The position numbers were made by a program, and so were the translations under genes. Source: Acidimicrobiaceae bacterium (GTDB lineage Bacteria > Actinomycetota > Acidimicrobiia > Acidimicrobiales > RAAP-2). Taken from it: DNA of 64,000 nucleotides. The stretch covers positions 25,184-89,183 of the forward strand of contig PLZF01000054.1 in NCBI GenBank assembly GCA_003152015.1, given 5' to 3'. This document shows, piece by piece, positions 9,199 through 19,261 of this stretch. The notes beneath the pieces were generated by a model. It saw nothing but the letters and a program-made list of their open reading frames with translations, did not search any database and had not been told where the DNA came from. The stretch's first letter is position 1. Every line of letters starts with the position of its first letter.

Positions 9199-9621
9199 GG
9201 TTCGATCGTCTTGAACAAGCCGATCGTCGGCATGGCGGCCACGCCCGACGGCGGTGGCTACTGGCTCGTGGCTTCCGATGGCGGCATCTTTGCTTTCGGC
9301 AACGCCAGCTTCTTCGGCTCACAAGGAGCCACCGCGCTCAATAAGCCGGTCGTCGGCATGGCGGCCACGCCCGACGGGAAGGGCTACTGGCTTGTGGCCT
9401 CCGACGGCGGAATCTTCACCCACGGTGACGCCCAGTTCTACGGCTCACAAGGAGCCACAGCGCTCAACAAGCCCATCGTCGGCATGGCGGCCACCTCCGA
9501 CGGGCACGGCTACTGGCTTGTGGCCTCCGACGGCGGAATCTTCACCCACGGTGACGCCGTCTTCGCCGGTTCCGAAGGCGGCACGGTGCTCAACAAGCCC
9601 GTTGTGGGCATGGGGGCCTAA
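9199..9621 (+). pseudogene. Orphan fragment of a [15 protein letters not shown] surface protein
   Basis: An open frame made almost only of 42-residue (126-bp) repeats: [20 protein letters not shown] with [20 protein letters not shown], two further units, and a final KPVVGMGA before TAA. There is no signal peptide and no C-terminal catalytic domain, unlike the NlpC/P60 gene at 4821. It looks like the C-terminal piece of a larger repeat protein. Repeat sequences differ from the 4.8-kb gene ([17 protein letters not shown]), so it is not a recent copy of it. It slightly overlaps, divergently, the toxin-like frame. Confidence 0.6.
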
Positions 9622-9771
9622 AGGCCAGCACCCAAGATCGCAATGACGCGCCGGTAGGCATCTCGATCCTGCCAGGCCACGGACAGCAGAAATCCATGTG
9701 GGCGTACATCTGGCCTCGGTCTCATGAGCTCAGAGGCGCCATCCCCTTTCCGGCCATGGCATCGGTGAGCC

Positions 9772-10425
9772 TCAGCGATCAGCAGTGGGCGGGTGGATCT
9801 GGCCCCAGGTGTCCCAGAAGGTGATCTCTTCCACTGGTGGTCGCCGTGCCGGTTTGAACTCGTCGCCGACGGTATATGCAACCGGGAACAGCGCCACCTG
9901 GGTGACATCGTCGGGGATGCCGAGCAATTCGGCGACCTCATGCTCTTGGAGCAGATGCAGGGTTGTCCACGTCGACCCGAGGCCCCGAGACCGCAGCGCC
10001 AGGAGAAAGCTCCAGGCAGCGGGCAGAATTGATCCATAGGCCGCGGCCGCTACCGGATTGCCGGCGTTGTCGAACCGTCGCTCGATACAGGGGATGACGA
10101 GCACCGGCACGCGCTCGAGAATCTGCGAAAGGTGAAATGCATTCTCGTACACCCGGCGGGTCTGCGGATCGGATTCGGACCGGGCTGCTCGTTGGAGATG
10201 GGCGCTTCCGACTTCACGGTAGAGGTCGGCCAGCGCCGCCCGCTTCGCCGGGTCGGTCACCACCATCCAACGCCAGTTCCGGTTATTGCTGGCCGTGGGT
10301 GCCTGGACTGCCAGCCGGAGACAGTCGAGCACCACCTCGGGCTCGACGGGTCGGTCCAGATCGAGGCGGCGGCGAACAGCCCGGGTCGTGCTGAGCAACC
10401 GGTCGGTCTCACTGGTATCGAACAT
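9772..10425 (-). CDS. Nitroreductase-family flavoprotein
   Basis: A 217-residue FMN-dependent NAD(P)H oxidoreductase (PF00881-like). Early in the protein TTRAVRRRLDLDRPVEPEVV is followed by RLAVQAPTASNNRNWRWMVV, the usual FMN-phosphate-binding pattern; near the end LHLLQEHEVAELLGIPDDV and VAYTVGDEFKPARRPP give the conserved GxP/GYP-like segment. ATG 10425 is chosen because GGAAGG sits just upstream; an open extension to 10515 lacks family similarity. Divergently transcribed from the luciferase-like gene at 10636. Substrate unknown. Confidence 0.85.
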   Translation of the reverse strand: MFDTSETDRLLSTTRAVRRRLDLDRPVEPEVVLDCLRLAVQAPTASNNRNWRWMVVTDPAKRAALADLYREVGSAHLQRAARSESDPQTRRVYENAFHLSQILERVPVLVIPCIERRFDNAGNPVAAAAYGSILPAAWSFLLALRSRGLGSTWTTLHLLQEHEVAELLGIPDDVTQVALFPVAYTVGDEFKPARRPPVEEITFWDTWGQIHPPTADR

Positions 10426-10635
10426 CACGGGCCTTCCGGGAGTAGGGGAGCGGGTCGTAGGCAGCGTCCGGCTGGTGGGAATCACTATGATACGACGTGC
10501 TCCATCGATGCCCACGTCGAGTTCGGGGCACTGCAGCGGTGAAATAACCGGGACATCGTTGCTGTTGCAAAAAGCATGCGTCCGGGCAGGTGGCTCGGGC
10601 GCTTTGTGCAGCTAAGTAACGAAAGGCCGGCGCCC

Positions 10636-11625
10636 ATGCCCGTCCCCCTCTCCATCCTCGATCTGGCCATCATCGGAAAAGGTGAGACGGCGCGGGAGAG
10701 CTTGGAGGGCAGCACTGCTCTGGCCCAGCGGGCGGAAGAATTGGGCTACCGACGCATCTGGTACGCGGAGCATCACAACAATTCGGCCATTGCGTCCTCG
10801 GCCACCAGTGTGCTGATCGCTCACATCGCGGCCAACACCCAGAACATCCGCCTGGGGGCCGGCGGCATCATGCTTCCCAACCATGCCCCGCTCACCATTG
10901 CCGAGCAGTTCGGCACTCTGGAGACGCTGCATCCGGGGCGCATCGATCTGGGACTGGGGCGGGCTCCGGGGAGCGATCGCAACACCATGCGTGCACTTCG
11001 TCGCGATGCGATGGCCGCCGACAGGTTCCCGCAGGACGTCCAGGAGCTCCAGGGATACTTGACCGGGCACACCCGGATCCCGGGCGTGGACGCGACCCCG
11101 GGCATGGGAACCAATGTGCCGCTGTACATCCTCGGCTCCTCTCTCTTCGGGGCCAGGTTGGCCGCGGCACTTGGTCTGCCCTACGGCTTCGCCTCGCACT
11201 TCTCCCCGGACTCACTGCAGGAGGCCGTGGCCATCTACCGCCGCGAATTCCAACCGTCAGAACAGCTGGATCAGCCGTATGTCATCGCCGGCGTCAACGC
11301 CATCGCGGCCGATAACGAGGCCCAAGCCAAGGAGCAGTTCCAGATGGCCAAGCGCCACCGGGTGGCTCTCATCGTCGGACCCGACCGGAAGTTCTCCGAC
11401 GAGCAAGCCGACACGATCATCGAGTCCCCACAAGGCCAGCAACTCGTGCACATGATGAAGTACTCCGCAGTCGGCACGCCGGAGAACGTGAGGGAATATC
11501 TGGACAGTTTCGCCAAGCACGCCGACGCCGATGAGCTGATCGTCGCCCATCTGGCGTCGTCGGTCGAAGCCAGATTGCGCTCGGTCGACTTGCTGGCTGA
11601 CGTCAACAGGGCGGTTGCCGCCTAG
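10636..11625 (+). CDS. Luciferase-like flavin-dependent monooxygenase (MsnO8-type)
   Basis: A 329-residue bacterial-luciferase-like TIM-barrel oxidoreductase that would use reduced FMN or F420. It opens with [20 protein letters not shown] and contains [20 protein letters not shown], then [20 protein letters not shown] and [17 protein letters not shown], all characteristic of the single-component MsnO8-type group. The C-terminal part ends with [23 protein letters not shown] 10636 follows CGAAAGG; the frame upstream is not family-like. It could share its intergenic region with the divergent nitroreductase, a plausible flavin supplier. Confidence 0.88.
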   Translation: MPVPLSILDLAIIGKGETARESLEGSTALAQRAEELGYRRIWYAEHHNNSAIASSATSVLIAHIAANTQNIRLGAGGIMLPNHAPLTIAEQFGTLETLHPGRIDLGLGRAPGSDRNTMRALRRDAMAADRFPQDVQELQGYLTGHTRIPGVDATPGMGTNVPLYILGSSLFGARLAAALGLPYGFASHFSPDSLQEAVAIYRREFQPSEQLDQPYVIAGVNAIAADNEAQAKEQFQMAKRHRVALIVGPDRKFSDEQADTIIESPQGQQLVHMMKYSAVGTPENVREYLDSFAKHADADELIVAHLASSVEARLRSVDLLADVNRAVAA

Positions 11626-11664
11626 CCGACACTTGGCCGGCGAACGGTCCGGCGGTGTCGATGG

Positions 11665-12630
11665 TCAGTGCAGACGAACCCGCGGGTCGAGCACGGCGTA
11701 GAACGCGTCGACGAGGATGTTGGCCACCACCACGGCCGCCGAGGCCACGATCACGATGCCGATGATCACCGGCAGGTCCTGGTTCCCGATGGCCTGCACC
11801 GCAGTGAACCCGAGGCCGGGCATTCCGAAGACGGACTCGGTGATGACCGCGCCGCCAACCAGCACACCCAGGTCGATGCCAAACTGGCTCACCACCGGGG
11901 TGAGGGCGGATCGAAGTGCATGGCGGTAGATGACCCGGTGCTCGGACAGCCCCTTGGATCGCGCGGTGCGGACGTAGTCCTCGTTCAACACGTCGAGCAT
12001 CGAACCGCGGGTGAGCCGGGTGTAGGCCGCAGCGGACACCAAGGCCAGGGTGATCCACGGCAGCACCAGGCCCTGGAACCATTTGAGCGGGTTGGCGGTC
12101 AGGTAGGTATAACCGGCGCCGGGGAACAGGTGGATGCCCGCCAGGGTGAATTGGTAATAGAAGACGTAGAGAAGGAGCAGGCCGAGGACGAACGAGGGCA
12201 TGGAATAGAAGAACAGCGCAAGTACGGTAACGGTCCGGTCCCAGAACGACCGGTTGCGGACCGCCGACAGCACGCCGGAGAGGACCCCGAGGACCAGCCA
12301 GATGACGGCGGCACCGAGGGCGAGGGACAGGGTCACCGGGAATGCCTGCTTGAGGATGGTGGTCACCGGCTGGCCGTGGTAGTAGGAGTAGCCCAGGTTT
12401 CCGTGCAGCAAGCCGTCGAGAAAGTGCCAGTACTGAACGTAGATGGGTCGGTCGAGCAGCAGCCGGTGGGCGACCAGGGCGACGGTCTTCGGCGTCGCCT
12501 CCCGCCCGGCCAGGGTGCGGGCCACATCGGCAGACCCGGGACCCACGAAGAAGATGATGAACACCACGATGGTCACCACGAACATCACGAACACACCGAG
12601 CAACACGCGGCGTACGAGGAAGCGGACCAC
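11665..12630 (-). CDS. Oligopeptide-type ABC transporter permease (DppB/OppB-like)
   Basis: A 321-residue inner-membrane permease with six predicted membrane segments, beginning RFLVRRVLLGVFVMFVVTIV. The cytoplasmic loop YVRTARSKGLSEHRVIYRHA followed by a Gly-containing segment is the EAA loop that contacts the ATPases. It is the last gene of a minus-strand set running substrate-binding protein, two ATPases, permease C, permease B. The GTG at 12630 follows TAGGAGGAGTC and lies eight bases after the stop of the DppC-like gene. Confidence 0.92.
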   Translation of the reverse strand: MVRFLVRRVLLGVFVMFVVTIVVFIIFFVGPGSADVARTLAGREATPKTVALVAHRLLLDRPIYVQYWHFLDGLLHGNLGYSYYHGQPVTTILKQAFPVTLSLALGAAVIWLVLGVLSGVLSAVRNRSFWDRTVTVLALFFYSMPSFVLGLLLLYVFYYQFTLAGIHLFPGAGYTYLTANPLKWFQGLVLPWITLALVSAAAYTRLTRGSMLDVLNEDYVRTARSKGLSEHRVIYRHALRSALTPVVSQFGIDLGVLVGGAVITESVFGMPGLGFTAVQAIGNQDLPVIIGIVIVASAAVVVANILVDAFYAVLDPRVRLH

Positions 12631-12638
12631 GACTCCTC

Positions 12639-13613
12639 CTACTTGTAGATCTGCTCGGCACGGGGATCGAGGGCGTCGCGCAGGCCGTCACCGAAGATGT
12701 TGAACGCCACCGTGGTGATCAGCAGGGCGGCGCTGGGGAAGAGCAGGTACCACCAGGCCTGCTGGTAGACCTGCTGAGCCCCGGAGATCATCGTCCCCCA
12801 GTCAGCCGTCGGCGGAGGTACGCCGACACCGAGATAGGACAGCGAAGCCTCGATGACGATGGTCACCGGAATCAGGAGGGAGGCGTAGACGATGATCGGG
12901 GCCACGATGTTGGGTAAAATGTCGATGAACATGATCCGCCAGGGGCCGGCACCGAGCGCCCGGGCGGCCTCGATGTACTCCTTCTCCCGCAACGAGAGCA
13001 CCTGGCCACGCACGACACGGGCCACCGCGGCCCATCCGAAGATGCCGATCACCACGATGACGATGGTCAGGCTCGGATGGCTGATCGACACCAGTGAGAT
13101 GGCGAACAACAGAAACGGGATCGACAGCACGATGTCGATCACCCGGGCGATCACAGTATCGACCACTTTGCCGAAGTAGCCGGCCGCCAGACCGAGCACC
13201 GTGCCGATGACGACCTCGAGCAGGGTGGCCACCACCCCGACGATCAGCGAGATTCGGGCACCGTAGGCGACCCGCACCAGGATGTCCCTACCCTGGTCGT
13301 CGGTGCCCAAGAGGAAGTGGCTGCTGGGGGAGACGGGTAGTCCATCGGGGCTCAGGCCCGTGGTGCGGAACTGTTCATAGACGCCGTGTCCGGTGATCGC
13401 CGCCACCACTGGTGCGAAAATTGCCACCAGGATGATCAGGACGATGACGCCGAGTGAGATCATCGAGGCTCGGTCGCGCCGGAGGCGCTCGTAGGCCAGT
13501 CGCCATGGGCTGCGGCCCTCGATGACTGTGGCGGCGGCGCCCTCGGGTGGGGGGACGCCCGCCGACACCCCGACCTTCTCGATGGCGACGATGTCGCCGG
13601 GGCTCAGGGACAT
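12639..13613 (-). CDS. Oligopeptide-type ABC transporter permease (DppC/OppC-like)
   Basis: A 324-residue inner-membrane permease with an N-terminal cytoplasmic stretch and an OppC_N-like first helix ([20 protein letters not shown]). [20 protein letters not shown] is a hallmark of this subfamily, and [20 protein letters not shown] is the EAA loop. It forms the heteromeric channel with the DppB-like protein. ATG 13613 follows CAGGAGC. Together with the other four genes the importer is complete. Confidence 0.93.
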   Translation of the reverse strand: MSLSPGDIVAIEKVGVSAGVPPPEGAAATVIEGRSPWRLAYERLRRDRASMISLGVIVLIILVAIFAPVVAAITGHGVYEQFRTTGLSPDGLPVSPSSHFLLGTDDQGRDILVRVAYGARISLIVGVVATLLEVVIGTVLGLAAGYFGKVVDTVIARVIDIVLSIPFLLFAISLVSISHPSLTIVIVVIGIFGWAAVARVVRGQVLSLREKEYIEAARALGAGPWRIMFIDILPNIVAPIIVYASLLIPVTIVIEASLSYLGVGVPPPTADWGTMISGAQQVYQQAWWYLLFPSAALLITTVAFNIFGDGLRDALDPRAEQIYK

Positions 13614-13629
13614 GGGTTGCTCCTGTCGG

Positions 13630-14724
13630 TCACGTGGTTTGGGACCCGCTCGGCGGTACTGACACCCGGGAGGTGTTCGAGAGGTCCTCGCCCTTCTCGA
13701 CGGGGAAGTGACAGGCGGTCACGTGTTCGGCGGAATCGCCCAGCACCGAGGCCAGGGCCGGCTCTTCGGTCGCACACCGCTCCTGGGCCTTGGGGCACCG
13801 GGGGTGGAAACGACAGCCTGCCGGTGGGTCGATCGGCGACGGCACGTCGCCGATCAGGATGATCTGGTGGCGGTCCGAGGACTTCTTGGGATCGGGCACG
13901 GGCACGGCTGACAGAAGGGCGTTGGAGTACGGATGGCGGGGCACCTGGTAGAGGTCCTCCGCCGGGGCCAGTTCAGCCACCTTGCCCAGGTACATCACCG
14001 CCACCCTGTCGCTCACGTGGCGCACCACTGACAGGTCGTGGGCGATGAATATGTAGGTCAGGTTGAACTCTCGCTGCAGGTCGACCAGCAGATTGATGAT
14101 CTGGGCCTGGATCGACACATCGAGAGCGGAGACCGGCTCGTCGCAGATGATGAGCTTGGGGCGCAACGCCAGGGCGCGGGCCACCCCGATCCGCTGGCGC
14201 TGGCCGCCGGAGAATTCGGCAGGGAATCGGTTGAAATGCTCAGGTTTCAGCCCTACCAGCTCCATGACCTCCTGAACCTTTCGCTTCCGCTCGGCACCGT
14301 CGGCGATGCCGTGGAGGGCGAAAGGGTCCCCGATGATCGATCCGACCCGTCGGCGAGGGTTGAGGGAACCGTAGGGGTCCTGGAAGATGATCTGCATCTC
14401 CCGGCGCAGCGGCCGCATCTGGCGGGGCGTGAGGCTGGTGATATCACGACCGTCGAAGATGACTCGCCCCGCACTCACATCGCACAGGCGGGCGATGCAG
14501 CGGGCGAGGGTCGACTTTCCGCATCCCGTCTCTCCCACCAGGCCGAGGGTCTCACCTCGGCGCACCTCCAGGGTGACGCCATCCACCGCATGCACCTGAT
14601 CGTGGTTGCGGCGAAACAGGGAAGTGGTCTGCACGGGAAAGTACTTTTGGAGGTTCTCGACCTTGACCAGCACGTCCTTGTCGGTGCCGGCAACCCGGTG
14701 GCTCGATGCGCCGGTTTCGGTCAT
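13630..14724 (-). CDS. Oligopeptide-type ABC transporter ATPase (DppF/OppF-like)
   Basis: A 364-residue cytoplasmic ATPase. Walker A GETGCGKST, signature EFSGGQRQRIGVARAL and Walker B LIICDEPVSALD are intact. The C-terminal oligopeptide domain has HPYSNALLSAVPVPDPKK and the Cys-containing PAGCRFHPRCPKAQERC, which in this family can bind an iron-sulfur cluster. ATG 14724 follows GAGGAC; the longer open frame to 14808 is rejected because it overlaps the upstream ATPase gene. It pairs with the DppD-like ATPase. Confidence 0.93.
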   Translation of the reverse strand: MTETGASSHRVAGTDKDVLVKVENLQKYFPVQTTSLFRRNHDQVHAVDGVTLEVRRGETLGLVGETGCGKSTLARCIARLCDVSAGRVIFDGRDITSLTPRQMRPLRREMQIIFQDPYGSLNPRRRVGSIIGDPFALHGIADGAERKRKVQEVMELVGLKPEHFNRFPAEFSGGQRQRIGVARALALRPKLIICDEPVSALDVSIQAQIINLLVDLQREFNLTYIFIAHDLSVVRHVSDRVAVMYLGKVAELAPAEDLYQVPRHPYSNALLSAVPVPDPKKSSDRHQIILIGDVPSPIDPPAGCRFHPRCPKAQERCATEEPALASVLGDSAEHVTACHFPVEKGEDLSNTSRVSVPPSGSQTT

Positions 14725-14734
14725 GGCGGTGTCC

Positions 14735-15766
14735 TCATGGCACGGCCGGTGCTGCCAGCGGTTGGCCGACCACCTTGGTCCGCAGCGCAGCCCGCTCCAC
14801 CTGGTCACGGCTCAGCCAGCAGGCCGACGTATGGGCGGGATTGCCACCAACCTCGAACAACGGTGGCATCTCGGCCCGGCAGCGGTCCATGACGTAGGGG
14901 CACCGAGGGTGGAATGGGCAGCCTCCGGGCAGATTGATCAGGCTCGGCGGCTGGCCCGGGATGGGACGCAGCCGCTCCCGCTCTCCCCCGTAGGCGGGGA
15001 GCGATTGCAGCAGCCCCTCGGTGTAGGGGTGATGGGGGGCGCCGAACGTCTCGTAGCGATCGGCTTTTTCCATTGTCGAGCCCGCGTACATCACGACGAC
15101 GTCGTCAGCAACCTCGGCCACCACTCCGAGGTCGTGGGTGATGAGGATAATGGCCGTCCCGAATTCCTCCTGGAGTCGGCGCATGACCTGAAGCACCTGA
15201 GCCTGCACGGTGACATCGAGGGCCGTGGTCGGTTCGTCGGCAATCAGCAGTTTCGGGTTGAGTGACATCGCCATGGCGATCATCGCCCGCTGCCGCATGC
15301 CCCCTGAGAACTGGTGGGGGAAGTCGTCGACCCGGCGGTCGGGCTGAGGAATTCCCACCAGGCGGAGAAGTTCGACCGCCCGTTCTCTGGCCTTTGCCTT
15401 GGAGATTTCATGGTGGTTGTTGCGGATCATCTCGATGATCTGCCAGCCCACCCGGTAGTAGGGGTGCAGGCTGGATAGGGGATCCTGGAAGATCATGCCG
15501 ACCTTGGCGCCACGTACCGAGCGCAACTCCTTCGGGCTCATGGCCAAAAGGTCGATACCCTCGAAGAGGGCCTGACCGCTGACCCGGGCCCCCCGGGTCA
15601 GACCCATGATGGTCTGGGTCGAGACGCTCTTGCCGGAGCCCGACTCGCCCACGATCCCTAGCGTCTTGCCCGTCTCTACCGCGAAGGACAGTCCACGGAC
15701 AGCCCGTACGACACCGTCAGGAGTGGGAAAGGAGACGTGGAGATCGCTCACTTCCAATAACGCCAT
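14735..15766 (-). CDS. Oligopeptide-type ABC transporter ATPase (DppD/OppD-like)
   Basis: A 343-residue ATPase partner of the DppF-like protein. Walker A GESGSGKS, signature [16 protein letters not shown], Walker [13 protein letters not shown]. The C-terminal part has [16 protein letters not shown] and a four-Cys region ([16 protein letters not shown]...ACW). ATG 15766 is preceded by GGAGGGGCG, a strong ribosome-binding site. It is separated from the upstream substrate-binding gene by a 110-bp gap with a long hairpin, which would reduce expression of the membrane and ATPase genes relative to the binding protein. Confidence 0.93.
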   Translation of the reverse strand: MALLEVSDLHVSFPTPDGVVRAVRGLSFAVETGKTLGIVGESGSGKSVSTQTIMGLTRGARVSGQALFEGIDLLAMSPKELRSVRGAKVGMIFQDPLSSLHPYYRVGWQIIEMIRNNHHEISKAKARERAVELLRLVGIPQPDRRVDDFPHQFSGGMRQRAMIAMAMSLNPKLLIADEPTTALDVTVQAQVLQVMRRLQEEFGTAIILITHDLGVVAEVADDVVVMYAGSTMEKADRYETFGAPHHPYTEGLLQSLPAYGGERERLRPIPGQPPSLINLPGGCPFHPRCPYVMDRCRAEMPPLFEVGGNPAHTSACWLSRDQVERAALRTKVVGQPLAAPAVP

Positions 15767-15811
15767 CGCCCCTCCTTTCGGGTGTGCGGGTTCGCCCGAT
15801 GGCGACCGCCA

Positions 15812-15858
15812 CCTCGACCGACGCACCTCGAACTGAGTTCGGGGAGCGTCGGTCGAGG
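15812..15858 (-). terminator. Long hairpin between the binding-protein and ATPase genes (attenuator or processing site)
   Basis: CCTCGACCGACGC at 15812-15824 pairs perfectly with GCGTCGGTCGAGG at 15846-15858. Inside the loop CGAAC (15829-15833) pairs with GTTCG (15837-15841). No T-run follows, so it may act as a partial terminator or as an mRNA-stabilising structure for the upstream substrate-binding gene. Confidence 0.75.
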
Positions 15859-15876
15859 CAACGACGGGAGGGCTGG

Positions 15877-17694
15877 TTAGTTGCTGAGCCAGACGTTGGT
15901 CGGGTCGATCTGCTCATAGGGAGCCATGTAGATGGCGTGATGGACCTGAGAGCCATGGATGACCGCCTGATTGGGGTCGGTGATGGGGAAGATCGCCGCC
16001 TGCTTCATCGTCTCCACATCCGCCTGGTGCCATAGGGCGCCGGCCGCGGCCTCGGTCGGGGCTTTGAGGGCGGCGTCAATGATCGGGTTGAGGGTCGAGT
16101 CATTGAAGAGGCCGAAGTTGGATGACGTCGGGGGAAGCACCCGGCCGTCGAACAGCGGCGGGAAGAAGGACGCTGCCGCGTTGCCGTACCAGTCCGGCGA
16201 CCACCCGGCCAGGGAGAGATCCCATACCCCGGTCTTGGCGGTGGAAGGCACCTCGAGGTACTTGGTATAGAAGTCGGCGTTCGGTACGGGGACTCCGGTG
16301 ACCGTGATATTCAGCTTGCCCAAGTCGGCTTGGATGGTCTGGAACATCTTGGAACTCATTTGATTTGCGGGCCGGTAGAGAAACTTGAGCGTCAGGCCCC
16401 CGGAGTACCCGGCGGCGGACAGCATCTGCTTGGCCTTGGTCGTGTCGTAGGAGTAGGTGTTGTACGAAGGCGCCGACCCGGTGATGCCCGGAGGTAGGAC
16501 CTGGGTCAGCGGCGGGGAGACCTTTGGTCCACCGGCGTCCTGAATCAGGTTGGTGCGGTTGAGGGCGTACTCGATGGCCTGGCGGACTTGCAACTTGCCC
16601 AGGGCGCCGGAGTTGTTCGGCGACTGGGTGTTGAACAGCACATACGGGTTGGTCGAGTACTCCGTCTCCAGGCTCAACCTGGGGTCGTTGGATGCCAACA
16701 AGCCGGGAATGTCGTTGGTAGGCACGAAGCTGTCCCATTCCATGTCCGCTTGCGGCGTGTTGGTGAGGATCTGCTGTTGGATCGACGCCTGGGTGCCCGT
16801 CTCGTTCACATGGATGTGGTCGACATAGGCTTTCCGGATCGGGTCCGTGCTCGCCTTCCACGCCGGGTTGCGCACGAAGTCAAGGGAGTTCGCCGGGTTG
16901 TAGCTCTGCACCTCGTAGGGGCCGTCGGAGATGGTGTGCTGGGCCAGGTCATTGCCGGCCGGTACGTAGTTGAGATACTCCACCGGCGCGGGGTCGAACG
17001 CATGGAGGCCCAGGATGTTGGTGAAGTAAGACACCGGTTGGGTCAGGTTGTAGACGACGGTCTGCGGGTTGGACGGGTCGACCGAGACGCCGGAGAAGTT
17101 GTTGGCATCGATGTACGCCTTCATCGCCGAAGCGTCGGTGGCGGACACCTTGGCGAAGCCCGAACAGAAGTCGGCGTAGCCCACGATGAGGGTGCTGAAG
17201 TCGGGCTGGCCACCGAACGGTTGGGCCGGGTTGCAGGTGCGCTTCAAGCCGAGCACTGCGTCAGCCGCGGTAACCTGGCGGTTCGGGGTGGTGTTCCACA
17301 TGGCGCCTTGTCGAATGGTGACCGAATAGGTCTTGCCACCGTTGGTGATCGTCGGATTGGCGGTGGCCAGGTCCGGCACCTCGTTGGTGGTCTGGCCCTG
17401 GACGGCAGGGTAGGTGTACAGGCTACGGCTCCACAAACGCAGGCCCAGGTAGCCGATGGCGTAGTAGCTGACATTGGGGTCCATGTAGTCAACGTCACCG
17501 GTACCCAGCATGGTCAGGGTGCCGCCCGTTACCGGGGTGCCCGAGTCGTTGGCTGCATAGCGCTGGTTCGCGATCGCTCCGCTCGCCGCGGTCGTCGACG
17601 TACTCGACGAACCTCCATTTCCGCACGCGGCGGCCAGCATGCCTAAACAGGTCGCCGCCACTATGAACATCATCCTCTGCTTTGAACGTCGCAT
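15877..17694 (-). CDS. Peptide/nickel-type ABC substrate-binding lipoprotein (SBP family 5)
   Basis: A 605-residue extracytoplasmic lipoprotein. The signal peptide (RRSKQRMMFIVAATCLGML) ends at lipobox LAAACGNGG, with lipidated Cys near residue 24. The mature part is a large SBP_bac_5 domain: YDTTKAKQMLSAAGYSGGLT and DLSLAGWSPDWYGNAAASFF are typical of the second lobe. ATG 17694 is chosen because AGAGGGG precedes it and the upstream open frame is not signal-like. It heads the importer set; the ligand (oligopeptide, nickel-chelate or other) cannot be told from sequence. Confidence 0.92.
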   Translation of the reverse strand: MRRSKQRMMFIVAATCLGMLAAACGNGGSSSTSTTAASGAIANQRYAANDSGTPVTGGTLTMLGTGDVDYMDPNVSYYAIGYLGLRLWSRSLYTYPAVQGQTTNEVPDLATANPTITNGGKTYSVTIRQGAMWNTTPNRQVTAADAVLGLKRTCNPAQPFGGQPDFSTLIVGYADFCSGFAKVSATDASAMKAYIDANNFSGVSVDPSNPQTVVYNLTQPVSYFTNILGLHAFDPAPVEYLNYVPAGNDLAQHTISDGPYEVQSYNPANSLDFVRNPAWKASTDPIRKAYVDHIHVNETGTQASIQQQILTNTPQADMEWDSFVPTNDIPGLLASNDPRLSLETEYSTNPYVLFNTQSPNNSGALGKLQVRQAIEYALNRTNLIQDAGGPKVSPPLTQVLPPGITGSAPSYNTYSYDTTKAKQMLSAAGYSGGLTLKFLYRPANQMSSKMFQTIQADLGKLNITVTGVPVPNADFYTKYLEVPSTAKTGVWDLSLAGWSPDWYGNAAASFFPPLFDGRVLPPTSSNFGLFNDSTLNPIIDAALKAPTEAAAGALWHQADVETMKQAAIFPITDPNQAVIHGSQVHHAIYMAPYEQIDPTNVWLSN

Positions 17695-18487
17695 CGTGCG
17701 ATACCCCTCTGATCCGTGGCCGACACCAAGTGCCGACCGCCAATGTGCATGCAAATTGATGAATGCTTCCGTCAAACGCTCCTGGCGGCCCCGCCGCGCA
17801 GATTTGCTTCCCCCACTGGTTTTCGCACAATCAAAGCTTCGCTCGATCACCGTCGAGAGCAAAGTTGCTGGAGCCAGCCCCACCGAACCACTCCATCGGT
17901 CCACCACAATCTCCACATTGCAGAATGACCATGGCCACGAAGGACAGAGATACACCGGCGTACATGGTCATGATGAAACCGGTCCACATGGCGAGAACGT
18001 CTTGTCTGGTTCAGGCATGGATTCAGGCACTAAAAATGAACCTAGCAGCCATGACGTCTCTGATCGAGACATTTGATGCTCCTATCGTTGTCAAGCGCCC
18101 ATGAACTGTCCACGGTCGACGTAGTGGGTGACCGCAGCGGCGGATGGCGCCCCTCTGATCAGGGCGGACGTCGCCCGCAGCAATTGCGACGGTTCAATCA
18201 GCGGCATCGAAACTTGCCGGCGGGCCCTCCTGAGGTCCGAGCGCCGGCTCGAAGACTGCGACGTAGTGATCGAACCGCGGCCTCCAGGCGTCGTCACCCG
18301 GGTGACGGCCAGCGAGACGTTCGAGTCTGATGGCTGGTCGTGGTCCGCCGGTGGCGACGCTGGCATCAGTCATGGTTGCTCCTTATGTCGAGCCACCGGG
18401 GTGGGCCGATGCGGTTCTCGGCATCAGCCACCAACGCGAGAATGTTAACTCTCGGACTCGGATGCAATCCTCAAGGAACTGCGAAAG
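17695..18487. other. Intergenic region upstream of the ABC importer
   Basis: Nearly 800 bp without a supported gene. Frames are open on both strands at 18091-18448 but have no family motifs. A perfect 16-bp palindrome, CGTCACCCGGGTGACG, lies at 18292-18307, some 600 bp upstream of the binding-protein start and within an otherwise uninformative stretch. The regulatory region of the importer should lie near 17700-17800. Confidence 0.4.
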
Positions 18488-19240
18488 CTACAGAAACCTC
18501 GGTCCGGGTGCGTTGCGGAACTTGAATGGCTCGCTCTCACGGCCGGGCACCACATACCAACATTCCCCGGTCCTCTCTGCTTCGATGATCCGGAAAAATG
18601 CGTCGACGACTTCGCTTACTTCCAGGATGGGAAAATGGGTCTCTTCGAGAAAGGGGCGGATTCCCTCGATGATGTTGGTCTCCGCAAAAGACGGACACAG
18701 TGCATTCACCCTGATGTCCTGGGACGCATACTCAACGGCCAGCGATCGCACCAGACCAACCACAGCATGCTTATTGGCGACGTAGACGGGGTCGAAGGGT
18801 GGTGCCACGATTCCCGCCATGCTGGCGGTGGCGATGATCTGGCCTCCACCCCTCCTCAACAACGCCGGCAGCGCAGCATGGACACCGAAGACGACACCAT
18901 CGAGATTGATGGCCATCGCCCGACGATAGAGCTCGAGGTCGAAATCCTCGCCGAGTCCGCATCCGGTTGTCACGCCGGCGTTCAGGTGGACAAGATCGAG
19001 GCCACCGTACGTGGATTCGGCTACCTCCACCGCCGCGGTCAAGTTTTGCGGCTCTCGTACATCGCACCTGACGAAGGTGGCGCCGATCCGGATGGCGAGG
19101 TCGTTCCCGGTCGCCTCGTCGAGATCGGCGAGGACGACCTTGGTCCCACTCCTCGTCAGGCGCTCTGCGACGGCCGCCCCGATGCCGTTACTGCCGCCGG
19201 TGACCAGGGCGACGCCGTCCTTTAGCTTGTCGATTCCCAT
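18488..19240 (-). CDS. Short-chain dehydrogenase/reductase
   Basis: A 250-residue classical SDR. The Rossmann motif TGGSNGIG is near residues 14-21, the adenine-side D (ADLDE) suggests NAD(H) preference, NAG is present (LNAGVTTG), the catalytic Ser is in TASMAG and the catalytic YxxxK is YVANK. The C-terminal substrate-binding part is short. It stands alone on the minus strand, 21 bp after the membrane-protein gene. The substrate is unknown. Confidence 0.92.
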   Translation of the reverse strand: MGIDKLKDGVALVTGGSNGIGAAVAERLTRSGTKVVLADLDEATGNDLAIRIGATFVRCDVREPQNLTAAVEVAESTYGGLDLVHLNAGVTTGCGLGEDFDLELYRRAMAINLDGVVFGVHAALPALLRRGGGQIIATASMAGIVAPPFDPVYVANKHAVVGLVRSLAVEYASQDIRVNALCPSFAETNIIEGIRPFLEETHFPILEVSEVVDAFFRIIEAERTGECWYVVPGRESEPFKFRNAPGPRFL

Positions 19241-19261
19241 GGGGTCAGATCGACAGGTCGA

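Noticed and set aside
11668..12648. Long plus-strand frame opposite the DppB-like gene
   Set aside because: A shadow of the permease: His/Glu/Gly-rich composition with no family similarity, while the minus strand has complete motifs.
18091..18448. Overlapping open frames upstream of the ABC importer as a regulator gene
   Set aside because: Neither strand shows a helix-turn-helix or other domain, and no start signal is visible.
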